Below are positions 7,901-15,700 of a stretch of DNA of 27,065 bases, piece by piece. Source of the stretch: a virus. The DNA is taken from positions 1 through 27,065 of IMG/VR virus record IMGVR_UViG_3300034120_000242; one strand, 5' to 3'. Within the stretch, counting starts at the first letter, position 1, and each line of letters opens with the position of its first letter. A program made the translations under genes and the position numbers. Below the pieces are notes generated by a model, which saw nothing but the letters and a program-made list of their open reading frames with translations, searched no databases and was not told where the DNA came from.

Positions 7901-8620
7901 CCTATAGAAGAGCCAGAAGGCTGTGCTGAGGGTTTTCACGAAGACCCGGTAACTGGCTTGTGTGTTCCCGATGATGATGAACCACTTGTTGTAGAGCCAG
8001 AGCCTGAAGAGCCTGAAGAGCCTGTTGTAGAGCCACCTATAGACGAACCTGAAGGGTGTGGTGAAGGTTTCCATGAAGACCCAGTTACGGGTCTATGTGT
8101 TCCAGACGATGATGAAGAACCAGAGCCAGAACCAGAAGGCTGTGCGGAGGGTTTTCACGAAGACCCCGTTACTGGGCTATGTGTGCCAGATGAGGACCAA
8201 GAAGAGGAAGAGTGTCCCGAAGGTCAAGTGCGAAACCTCACTACAGGATTGTGTGAAATTGGGGGTACTAGACCGATTGTCATCAAACCCGTTGTCCCTA
8301 AGCCCGTTGTCCCTACGCCTGTTGTCCCTACGCCTGTTGTCCAGCCTAATACCAAAACTAAACAAGCTGATCAATTGCGCGGCCAAATGCAATTTGGTTT
8401 ACAAGGGCTAATAGGCGGTTTACAGCAACAAGCTACACAAATGGCAGCACCTGTACCAGTGGAAACAGTAAAAGCAACGCCGGGGTTTAGCTTGGATTCC
8501 CCTTTAAACGTTAAAGCCTTTGGGGATTACGAGTCTCAGAAAGTAAACCCGAAGGACAAAGAGTCACTTAAAATCGCTACAGGTGGGTACCTTGATGACC
8601 TACTTAAAGCAATACGCTAA
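4967..8620 (+). CDS. Giant repeat-mosaic virion-type protein (1217 aa)
   Basis: No single known family covers this protein; it is a chain of low-complexity modules. Residues 1-45 form a short helical repeat (NYNAAV / NYSAAK). About 46-66 is an Ala-Pro repeat. About 95-225 is a compact domain with [11 protein letters not shown]. About 235-510 is hydrophobic, Ala/Gly/Ser-rich and helical, like membrane-active DNA-ejection proteins. About 525-850 is a TolA-like Glu/Ala/Arg coiled coil ([16 protein letters not shown]) interrupted by three copies of a [23 protein letters not shown] module. About 865-945 is Pro-Glu-rich. About 947-1096 holds five Cys-x12-Cys repeats. The C-terminus (about 1110-1217) is non-repetitive, Gln-rich and ends [14 protein letters not shown] near 4957 serves the ATG. 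A structural or ejected internal protein is the best inference from its position between tail and ejection genes. Confidence 0.6.
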   Translation: MNIAEAQSNYNAAVQALNSASGEDYGPAYANYSAAKNALNAANNAPAPVAPAPAPAPAPAPAPAPRETPTPTAFVDDGPYRDSVDPERFTDFTPEPVTSPVAPASAAPTSPWEIDAKQFNDAIAGKLQYNNVPAGSVSLKLANGRVWTPSGAGGGITYHPADPGGWIASEGAEGGTTYSYKAPIPVAYYEVSGDLSAMLGTPGSDKHANVKYIEQNGKMVPLEEPKYWNWEPDTAFQKALLVFGAAVLGAGVIAELVSTAGAASTATALEGLGVADLAGGLSSTVLSSAGSELVAAGALAGGEAAAATTLAGELATSAAAGTGSSFTISGVLTSPGAAIGKALGITNPTLAQMVGNTIIETAKNGGDVGKAIQNAAISTGLSLVGSSISSDVTKALKDIPTDVLPNIVKSGIAQGVSGAVTATVTGGSPLSALAGAAIGTAVNGVIGEIPELSDLPKEAQSVARAAITASLTGKDITDAALAAALAEGKKAITGYVGTATGLVPEEKDPILDLDPILDVDQLDTNTEAARLEAERVEAEKAAADKLISDNLADQATTDVEEAREIFESVYGRDPTEGELADYTGQSEAEVKKLLEDANTARVETERVAAEQVEAERVEAARLEAERVLAEQTEAQRIEAERVENERLKAEQVEAERLKAEQVEAARVEAERMEAERVEAARVEAARVEAARVEAEKVAADKLISDNLADLASTDPDEAAAIFKSVYGRDPTDGELADYMGQSEAEVRTSLESANAARIEAERIEAERIEAEQVEAERVKAEQAEAERVEAERLEAARVEAERIEAERVTADLASTDPTEAAAIFKSVYGRDPTDGELADYMGQSEAEVKRLLDERYALDIVDEPIDKPDPLPDPFVSPPPEPDPFVSPPPEPEPEPEPEVELEPEVEPEVLPRPEPEPEPEPEVLPRPEPEPEPEPEVLPRPEPEGCGEGFHEDPVTGLCVPDDDEPPVVEPEPEVDPPIEEPEGCAEGFHEDPVTGLCVPDDDEPLVVEPEPEEPEEPVVEPPIDEPEGCGEGFHEDPVTGLCVPDDDEEPEPEPEGCAEGFHEDPVTGLCVPDEDQEEEECPEGQVRNLTTGLCEIGGTRPIVIKPVVPKPVVPTPVVPTPVVQPNTKTKQADQLRGQMQFGLQGLIGGLQQQATQMAAPVPVETVKATPGFSLDSPLNVKAFGDYESQKVNPKDKESLKIATGGYLDDLLKAIR
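5110..5160 (+). repeat. Ala-Pro-coding short tandem repeat
   Basis: A run of GCTCCT/GCCCCC-type hexamers encodes about ten Ala-Pro pairs (residues about 46-65 of the 1217-aa protein). It would form a stiff extended linker between the N-terminal helical repeat and the next domain. Hexamer repeats of this kind are prone to slippage, so copy number may vary between relatives. Confidence 0.8.
6541..7560 (+). repeat. Coiled-coil array (AERVEAE) with three YGRDPT modules
   Basis: DNA of the GCTGAAAGAGTTGAA type repeats with a 15-bp (5-residue) step for hundreds of bases, giving an Ala/Glu/Arg/Val helix. Three near-identical longer modules punctuate it at about 6581-6770, 7048-7240 and 7386-7560. 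Each contains SVYGRDPT(E/D)GELADY and QSEAEV; the first two begin with [14 protein letters not shown] and the third is shortened at its front. The array looks like successive in-frame duplications of a helix-plus-module unit. Confidence 0.85.
7581..7640 (+). repeat. 30-bp tandem repeat, two copies
   Basis: Two directly adjacent, identical 30-bp units (7581-7610 and 7611-7640) encode a repeated ten-residue [10 protein letters not shown] segment at the start of the Pro-Glu region of the 1217-aa protein. Confidence 0.85.
7691..7800 (+). repeat. 42-bp tandem repeat, 2.6 copies
   Basis: Units begin at 7691, 7733 and 7775 (step exactly 42 bp, 14 codons); the third is cut off by the first Cys module. 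Each unit encodes [14 protein letters not shown]. The units are identical by eye, so the expansion is recent or kept homogeneous by recombination. Confidence 0.88.
7793..8254 (+). repeat. Five Cys-x12-Cys modules in an A-B-A-B-C array
   Basis: Modules begin with a Cys codon at 7805, 7922, 8057, 8141 and 8213. The first four read C(G/A)[14 protein letters not shown] followed by acidic residues; the fifth is degenerate ([14 protein letters not shown]). At DNA level modules 1 and 3 share 44 identical bases (7793-7836 and 8045-8088), while modules 2 and 4 share a different version, so a two-module unit was probably duplicated. Each module could be closed by one disulfide or could bind a metal. 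Confidence 0.85.
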
Positions 8621-8631
8621 AGAGGTTTGAT

Positions 8632-11070
8632 ATGGCATACGATGCTGAAGGCAACTACATTGATGATTCCGCCGATACTTTTGGTGACGTTGCTATTTCT
8701 AACGATACTGGTGAAAACTGGTGGAATAGTTGGTCTGGAGGAATGGCAGATAGCGAAGAAATTACTCTAAGCGATGGGTCAACAGTCAGCGTTTCTGACA
8801 TTTATGCAGACCCAAGCCGGGCAAAAGATATTATTAAGACTTCAGCAGATGCAAATATTTTTGTATCTTCGGTAAAAAAGTTGTTTGGCGAAGGTGCTGC
8901 AAATGTTGTAAAAAAAGCAATTTACAACAAAGATGAAACTACTTTTAATCCCGCAGGCATTGCAACAGGTATTGCTGGCATCTACGGCTTAATGGGTGGC
9001 AACCAAGTCCAAACAGGTGGCTACAACAAACCCATTCCCAAGCTAACCGCTACGCGAGAGCAAATACCCTACGCCGCTGATCCAAACCGCAGGCCCGGTG
9101 AAGCTGGTCGTTCGTACTTCACAGATACCCAATTTACCGCCCCCGCTGACGCTGCTGCCGCTCAAGCTGCTGCAAAAGTTCAAGCACAAGGGATAGCTTC
9201 AGCAGTACCCCAAAGGGCTGCACAGGTAAACCCATATGAGGGACAATATAAACCTGCGTGGAATTCCCCAGCACCCACTGCCCAAGCTCAAACTGCCCCT
9301 GCTTCCGGTGTAGCTCAACTTCTTCCCGTACCACGAGCTAGAGGGTTTAGGGATTACGAAGAAACGCCTGTGCAACAGCCACTGGAGACCGATCCGCAGC
9401 CCCCATTCACTCCTACAAGTGGCCTTGCAACGCTTGCTCAAGAACCCAGTCAACAACCGCCACCGCAGGCACCACAGCCATTCCGTGATCCGGAACTTGC
9501 TCGGCGTTATTTTGATCAAGCACCAATGCACCATTATGTGCCGGGGACTTCCTTGGCACGAATAAAAGAATTAGAGGAGAATGATTATCAAAATTGGTTA
9601 AGTCGGCAATCGATAAATAATCCTCCTAATATGCCCCTGCCTTACGATCCGACCACCGGCAAAGGTGACTATCCCTACTTTCCTGCCGGTTTAAATGCTG
9701 ACGGCGCTGTTACTGGCGGGAACTTAGGAATGCAACAACCGCAAGCAACGCCGCCCCCACCCACTCCTACAAGTGGCCTTGCAACGCTTGCGCATGGTGG
9801 TTTAGCTGCCGGTGGTTTTGTTGTACCTGCGGACGTAGTGGCTCACTTGGGCAACGGTAGCTCTAGTGCTGGCCTAGCCCTATTGGCAAAAAAGCTAAAC
9901 GCAAAAGCGATTAAGGGGAAAGGCGATGGCATGAGTGATTCCATCCCCACTCACATTGACGGTAAGGAGAAAGCCTTGGTTGCAAACGACGAAGCCTACA
10001 TTGACCCCAATATGGTTAAACGCATTGGCGGCGGGAACACTAAATCTGGGGCAGATAAACTGCTCGCCATGATGGAACGTATCCGTAAAGCACGTACAGG
10101 TAACCCTAAACAAGGCAAACGGATTAACCCTGAAAAATTCATGCCCGGTGGCATTGCTCAATTGGCTGGTGGTGGAGAGATTCAGAGGTTTAACGTTGGC
10201 GCTGGAGGAGCGACACCTACTGTAACTCCGGGTCCACTGTCCACCCCTGCGGCTACACCGCTGGGTACATCTACCTCATCTAGCCTGTCCCCTTGGGCTG
10301 GTGATTACGTAACCAACTACTTAGGTAAAGGGCAAGCCCTTGCTGAGGCACCGTATCAATCCTATGGTGGGCCATTGACTGCCGGGGCTTCTAATTTACA
10401 GAACCAAGCCTTTGCTGGAATTGGCGCTGCGGCACAGGAGGGGTATAAACCTACAACCTACCAAGGCGGTACGTTTGACGCAACGCAAGCGCAGAACTAC
10501 ATGAACCCGTACCTATCGGCTTCTCTTAATCCACAACTGGATGAGATGCGCCGACAAGCTGATATTACCCGTACTAACGACGCTGGGAGAATGACCCGCG
10601 CTGGTGCTTACGGTGGTAGCCGCCAAGGTGTTTTGGAAGCAGCGGGGAATGAGGCAATGGCTAGGCAGCAAAACCAAGCTATTGGAACTGGTTACCAGAC
10701 AGCCTATGACAAGGCAATGCAACAGTTCAACACTGAGCAAGATCGTCGTTTGGGTGCTGAGAAATCTACAGAGGCATCACGCCAGTACAGTGCTGACTAC
10801 GGTCTTAAATCCCTTGGTGAAGCTGCTAGTTTGGGTGCGGTACAACGTGGCATTGCTACTGAAGGCATTAACGCTGATAGGCAGCAGTTTGAAGAGCAGC
10901 GCGACTACCCTCTTAAAATGGTCCAGTACCAAAAAGACCTGTTGCAAGGGCTACCGATTACATCTGCGGCAACAACAGCTAACACAAGCGGGATGAGCCA
11001 GATTACAGGCGGTATCGCAGACCTTATGTCTCTGTATAAAACTCTTGCTGGCCTCGGGCAACCAAAGTAA
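8632..11070 (+). CDS. Large internal virion-type protein with Gly-rich anchor motifs (812 aa)
   Basis: ATG 8632 follows AGAGG at a good distance. The N-terminal 130 residues are acidic and globular. About 165-380 is Pro/Gln/Ala-rich and disordered, with two TPTSGLATLA copies. About 385-530 holds HGGLAAGGFVVPADVVAHLGNG, SIPTHIDGKEKALVANDEAYIDP and PGGIAQLAGGGEIQRFNVG, motifs I recognise from large unannotated proteins of aquatic podoviruses. The C-terminal region (about 615-790) is helical, with NYMNPYLSASLNPQLDEMRR and RAGAYGGSRQGVLEAAGNE, a signature seen in putative internal or ejection proteins. No enzyme motif is seen. Its place between the mosaic protein and two further large proteins suggests an internal virion complex, delivered with DNA or lining the tail (inference). 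It is probably not a classical tape measure, as the disordered centre is too long. Confidence 0.65.
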   Translation: MAYDAEGNYIDDSADTFGDVAISNDTGENWWNSWSGGMADSEEITLSDGSTVSVSDIYADPSRAKDIIKTSADANIFVSSVKKLFGEGAANVVKKAIYNKDETTFNPAGIATGIAGIYGLMGGNQVQTGGYNKPIPKLTATREQIPYAADPNRRPGEAGRSYFTDTQFTAPADAAAAQAAAKVQAQGIASAVPQRAAQVNPYEGQYKPAWNSPAPTAQAQTAPASGVAQLLPVPRARGFRDYEETPVQQPLETDPQPPFTPTSGLATLAQEPSQQPPPQAPQPFRDPELARRYFDQAPMHHYVPGTSLARIKELEENDYQNWLSRQSINNPPNMPLPYDPTTGKGDYPYFPAGLNADGAVTGGNLGMQQPQATPPPPTPTSGLATLAHGGLAAGGFVVPADVVAHLGNGSSSAGLALLAKKLNAKAIKGKGDGMSDSIPTHIDGKEKALVANDEAYIDPNMVKRIGGGNTKSGADKLLAMMERIRKARTGNPKQGKRINPEKFMPGGIAQLAGGGEIQRFNVGAGGATPTVTPGPLSTPAATPLGTSTSSSLSPWAGDYVTNYLGKGQALAEAPYQSYGGPLTAGASNLQNQAFAGIGAAAQEGYKPTTYQGGTFDATQAQNYMNPYLSASLNPQLDEMRRQADITRTNDAGRMTRAGAYGGSRQGVLEAAGNEAMARQQNQAIGTGYQTAYDKAMQQFNTEQDRRLGAEKSTEASRQYSADYGLKSLGEAASLGAVQRGIATEGINADRQQFEEQRDYPLKMVQYQKDLLQGLPITSAATTANTSGMSQITGGIADLMSLYKTLAGLGQPK
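9408..9791 (+). repeat. Perfect 30-bp direct repeat pair, 354 bp apart
   Basis: Identical 30-bp copies lie at 9408-9437 and 9762-9791 inside the 812-aa gene, both encoding TPTSGLATLA. The step is 354 bp, exactly 118 codons, so recombination between the copies would delete or duplicate 118 residues without breaking the frame. Confidence 0.9.
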
Positions 11071-11079
11071 GGAAAAACC

Positions 11080-12789
11080 ATGAATTTACTACAGTCACAA
11101 GACGCCTTGAAGGGTGAAAACGTAGCCATGCTTCGGGCTAGGAAGAGCGGACAAATACCCCCAACCCCAGACGCTCCTATGTGGTTGGTTGATGCAGTTT
11201 TGGCGGACAAAATAGATAGTTTAAAAAAAGCAGAACTAGCACAAGGAGCCGCCCAAGGAGCGTTGCCTAGCATTACCGAACAGATTAGCCAAAAAGCTGA
11301 AGGGCTTATGGCTTTGCAAGCTAAAACGCAACAAGCTCAACAGCAGATGGCGCAACAGATGGCACAGGCACCACAACCTGCCCCAGAGGGAGTTCCCCAG
11401 CCTGAGCCTCAACCACAACCAGAACCGCCAATGATGGCGCACGGTGGACTAGCTAGGTTGCCTGTAGATTCCCGCATGTTTGACTACCGGGAAGGTGGGA
11501 TCATTGGGTTTGCTGAACCAGAAGGTGCTGTACCTGCATCTGAACGTTGGCAGGATATGGTTAAGCGGCCCAATGAATCTGGAGAAGATTTTGCTCGTAG
11601 AGTTGCGTTGGCTCGGCAAGCGTCTTATCAGTCGCAGATGGCCCCAGCAACAGAAGATCAGGTCTTAGCTAAACGTCGCGCTGCATTAGAGGCAGAACGC
11701 GCCAAAAATATGGCGCAAGTAGATAAAGTGGATAGCATGGAGTTTCCATCACGGCCTAACATGCAAAATGATCCACGTTATGGTTTGGCTAATATTGCTT
11801 CGCCTGAACCTGTTGTTGCACCTCGGCCTGTTCCTGCCGCCCCACGCCCTCGCCCCCCGGCGCAGACCCCTGCGGTTACATCAAACGCGACTGCAACACC
11901 TCTTCCTGCTGCGGCACCGGGCTTGTCATCAGTTGCTCCGCCGTCTGGACTTCAAACAGCGCTGCTTGAGGCGCTTAAAGTTCGCCCGGATAGAACAATA
12001 GCCGATGCAAAAGCAGACCGCGAAGCTGCAACACCTGCCCTATTGAATGAGCCTGCGGGATTAGCTCAGCTTGCACGACTGAAACAGCAGCAAGAGCAAT
12101 ACACCAAGAGCCAAGAAGATCGCCCATACGAACGGCTAATGGCGGTCCTTGGTGCTGGTGGTCGAGGTGGTATTGGTAGTATGGGTGCTGGATACCTTGG
12201 CGCAATGCAAGGGGAACGTGCTGCCGATGCGGCCCAAGCTAAATACCAAAATGAAGTAAATAATGCCGTTGATGCCATGCGTCGAGGCGAAGCTACAACG
12301 ACCCAAACAGCGCTTCTTGACGACCTGAAAAACTCTCAAACAACCCAAGCAGAGAACGCACGAAATCGGCTGACAACCCTAGGCTCTGCAAGGGGGAACG
12401 AGTTAACAGCGGAAACAGCCGCAGCACAAAATGCTTCGCAAGAAAGGATAGGCGCAGCGCGAGACGCAGCATCAATCAACGTTGCAAAAATTCAAGCTGC
12501 GGCTCAACGGTTTTCAGCGGAAGGGCGTCTTGATAGTAACGACGCTAAACTAGCCCTTACGGCTGCAAGAGCCCAAATGGATAATGTTCAAAAAGAAATT
12601 TTGGAGCTTTCTAAAAATCCGTTTCTTGCCGCCAACCAAGCGCGTATTGCGGAACTACGCCCACAGCTAGATACGCTACGTCGATCTATTGCAACACTGG
12701 AAGGTGGTGGAAGTACAATGCCCCCTAGCCCCGGCGCAGCCCCAGCCCCGGCGTTGAAATACAACCCCAAAACGGGGAAAATCGAATGA
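11080..12789 (+). CDS. Internal virion-type protein, coiled coil and Gly-rich anchor (569 aa)
   Basis: TAAGGA lies just upstream of ATG 11080. The N-terminus (MNLLQSQDALKGENVAML, then PDAPMWLVDAVLADKI) is followed by a helical Gln-rich stretch (about 70-100) and a Pro-Glu-Gln linker. Next come MMAHGGLARLPVDSRMFDYREGGIIGFAEPEG (about residues 116-148), a motif group shared with the preceding protein and with large unannotated proteins of other aquatic phages, and a long Pro/Ala disordered segment (about 240-310). A mainly helical C-terminal half follows (about 330-540), with a GAGGRGGIGSMGAGYLGAMQG Gly hinge within it (broken here by its helices). No catalytic motif is visible. Ten-base gaps to its neighbours indicate one operon, so it is probably a partner of the 812- and 1949-aa proteins inside the virion (inference). 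Confidence 0.62.
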   Translation: MNLLQSQDALKGENVAMLRARKSGQIPPTPDAPMWLVDAVLADKIDSLKKAELAQGAAQGALPSITEQISQKAEGLMALQAKTQQAQQQMAQQMAQAPQPAPEGVPQPEPQPQPEPPMMAHGGLARLPVDSRMFDYREGGIIGFAEPEGAVPASERWQDMVKRPNESGEDFARRVALARQASYQSQMAPATEDQVLAKRRAALEAERAKNMAQVDKVDSMEFPSRPNMQNDPRYGLANIASPEPVVAPRPVPAAPRPRPPAQTPAVTSNATATPLPAAAPGLSSVAPPSGLQTALLEALKVRPDRTIADAKADREAATPALLNEPAGLAQLARLKQQQEQYTKSQEDRPYERLMAVLGAGGRGGIGSMGAGYLGAMQGERAADAAQAKYQNEVNNAVDAMRRGEATTTQTALLDDLKNSQTTQAENARNRLTTLGSARGNELTAETAAAQNASQERIGAARDAASINVAKIQAAAQRFSAEGRLDSNDAKLALTAARAQMDNVQKEILELSKNPFLAANQARIAELRPQLDTLRRSIATLEGGGSTMPPSPGAAPAPALKYNPKTGKIE

Positions 12790-12797
12790 GGTAAGTT

Positions 12798-15700
12798 ATG
12801 CCGTATACCGTTGCTTTGCCCGATGGGCGAACAGTCGAGTTCCCTGACGAAGTACCACAAGACAAAGCAGCGGGGATAATTCAGCGGCAATTCCCAGAGT
12901 TTGCCCCAAAACCCCCGCCCACCACCGCCTTCGGGCAGGCCAAAGAGTTTCTAAAAGGTATCCCGGCGGGGGCGGTAGGTTTGCTGGAGAGTGCCGCTAC
13001 CGGTGCCTCTGCGCTGCTGCCAGAGGACATGGAGAAATCCGCCCGGGAAAAAATTAAGAGTGTTGCCACTGCGGCTAAATCGCCGTTCACTGCGGCTCCG
13101 GGGTACGAAGAGGGAATTCCGCGCAAACTAGGCGAAGCCGTTGGCTCAACCGGACCGTTCTTTGTTGCGGGGCCGCTAGGCATAGCGGGTAGGGTTGGCG
13201 CAACTGCGCTGGGTGTTGGCGCTGGGGCCGGGGAAGCTCGGGTTCGTGCGGAAGAGGGCAAGGCAGAGACTGGGGATCGCGGGACTGCAACAGCGTTTGG
13301 TGCCGTGGTTGGCGCTACTGAAATGCTACCCGTGTTCTCGTTCATCAAGAACCTTGGCAAACCCCTAACTGACGGGATTACTAGCCAAATCCGTCGCGCT
13401 TTTGCAACAGGGGGTGCAGAGGCAGCGCAGGAGGCCGCCGCACAAGCCGCCCAGAACCTGATTGCCAAAGGTATCTACAAACCCGAGCAGGCCATCATTG
13501 AGGGTACTGGCGAAGCTGCGGCCTACGGTGGCGCTACTGGTGCGTTAATCCAAGGGCTTACCGATATGGCACTGGGCCGACGCGCAAAGGGCGCAGCCAC
13601 TACAACCCAGCCTCCCGTGCAAGAGCCCCCGGCTCAAGAACCGATCCCCGTACCTCCGACGCCGCTTGCGGAGCGCCCGTACCCAGAGCTTGCCAAAGAA
13701 GTTGCTCGTATCTCGGCGCTGGCTGATACCAAAGATGCGACCCCAGAGGAGATGGGCCAGCTTAAAGCCATTCGGGCTGAGTTGCAACGGCGGGGGGTTG
13801 CGGAGGTTGAGGGTCAACGTGCAGCGGTAACAGCGGACAAAGAGGGGGCCGAGAAGTTCCCCGGGCTTGCAGGGGAAACCCCTACCCAGATGGAGATACG
13901 TGGTGCAATCCCTGAAGGCCCCTTGCCGCCCGAGACTGATCTTTTTGGGAACCCCGTACTGCCGAAGGCGGCACAACCTGAAGGTCTTGCGGACGTTATT
14001 GGGGCTGAATTGCCTGCGACCAGCGAGGTTATGCGGGATGCGGGCCTAGCACCCACTACATCAGAGCTTGAGGCTGCGGGGCAGCAACGCCTACCGTTAC
14101 GACGCAGCCCAGCGGGCCAGCCAACAACCGCGCCGCCAGCAGCCGCCCCGACCCCACCCCCGGCACCACCCCCGGCACCACCCCCGGCACCACCCCCGGC
14201 ACCACCCGCCCCGGCTAAACCCGGCGCAATTACGGCAACGGAAGTAAAGCAGTTTGGCACTATGTCAAAGGTTAACCGCCAGTGGTTAGTTGACAACGTA
14301 GAAGGTAAGACGCCTGATGAAGTGCGGGCTATGGTTGAGGCTGACCCTACCATCCTGACTCGTGTACCCGGCGTTGCCAAAGCGGTTAGAGAGATCATTG
14401 CCCAAGCTACGCCCAAGGAGGCCCCAAGTGTCCCATCGTCCGCCCCAACTCCCGCCGTTCCTCCGGTTCAGCCACGATCTGAGCCCCGAGGAAGTGAGCC
14501 AAGCGTGGGAGTTCCTGTACAACCTACCGGAGCCGACACAGTTGCACCCGGAGCCACCGGAACCCCCAGAGGAGTTACACCACCTGTCAGCCGTGGACTG
14601 GTTCCTCCTAAACAACCTGCTGCACCGGGAGTTGAACCTGCGGGACAGCCAGCCCCAGCACTGACAGCCGAGACTGCGGTTTCCGAATTACAAGCCTTGG
14701 TTAATACCGCAGGCACTGCGCTTGCTAAGAAACGTGCGGCAGTTACCGCGTTGGCTGCGCTCCAAGACCCCAAGTTAAACGAAACCGCAGAGGATAAAGC
14801 GGGTAATCTTCGGCTTGCTGCTGGTGTTCTTGGTCGAACGATAGCGCCCGCTGCCCCGGTAGTAGCAAAACCACCCAAGCCCGCTAAACCCGCAGCTACT
14901 CCGCCAGCCCCAGCCGGGGGTATGTTTGGGCAACTCGTTAAGCCCGGGGCTACTAATATTGTTGAGGACGAAGCACCGCCGCCAGCAACGCCTGCTAAAC
15001 CTGCAAGCCCCTTTGCTGTATCTGGTCCGTCTATTGGAGCCCAGTTAGCGCCTACTAGCGAGGAAACTAAAGCCGCTGCCGCCGTGGCACAAAAGCCCGC
15101 TAAACCTGCCGCACCGTCCACGATCAGCACCACACCCCCAGCACAGGAAGCTGCAAAGCCAACCGAGCCTAAGAAGCCACGCGCTCCAAAAACCGTTAAG
15201 CCTGCGGAAGCCGCCAAGCCTACCGGCCCACGCACGGAGCTAGAAACTGTTGATGCAATCAACGGCAGAAACTTGCTAGAAGTAGCCCAGTGGGGGGCTG
15301 CAAACTTTACCAGCCCAGACTTCCGTTTGATTGCGCAACGCGTTGCCGATACCTTGCAGATACTCAAGAACGTCGGTCTGCAAATTGGAAACATCACCGT
15401 TACGGACCCGGGCAACCGCATGACAAGCGGCGCACGGGGGGCAACCCACTATTCGTATAACCGCGTGGGGGCAAAAGCCTCTACTGTCAGCATCATGCTG
15501 AACCATCCTGACAACGGAGCGCAGTCGGGTACGTCGGACACTACGATTCTGCATGAGCTAATTCATGCAGCAACCGTTGGCGCAACGCGAGTTGGAAACT
15601 TGCAACGGGCGCAGGGGACCAGAGTTAGCAAAGCGGTTACTGCACTATACGATGTGGGCAACGCAGTGACTGCGCATATTGAAGCCAAACAAGCTGCGGG

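Noticed and set aside
7560-8260. Repeated DNA considered as a possible CRISPR array or origin iterons
   Set aside because: The repeats are in frame, encode conserved protein modules and have no constant spacer length; a coding explanation suffices.
14468-15421. 317-aa open frame on the minus strand, plus similar long antisense frames at 13814-14416 and 12881-13468
   Set aside because: They lie wholly inside the 1949-aa gene, are Gly/Ala/Ser/Val-rich mirror images of its Pro/Ala-rich codons, and have no ribosome-binding site or recognisable motif.
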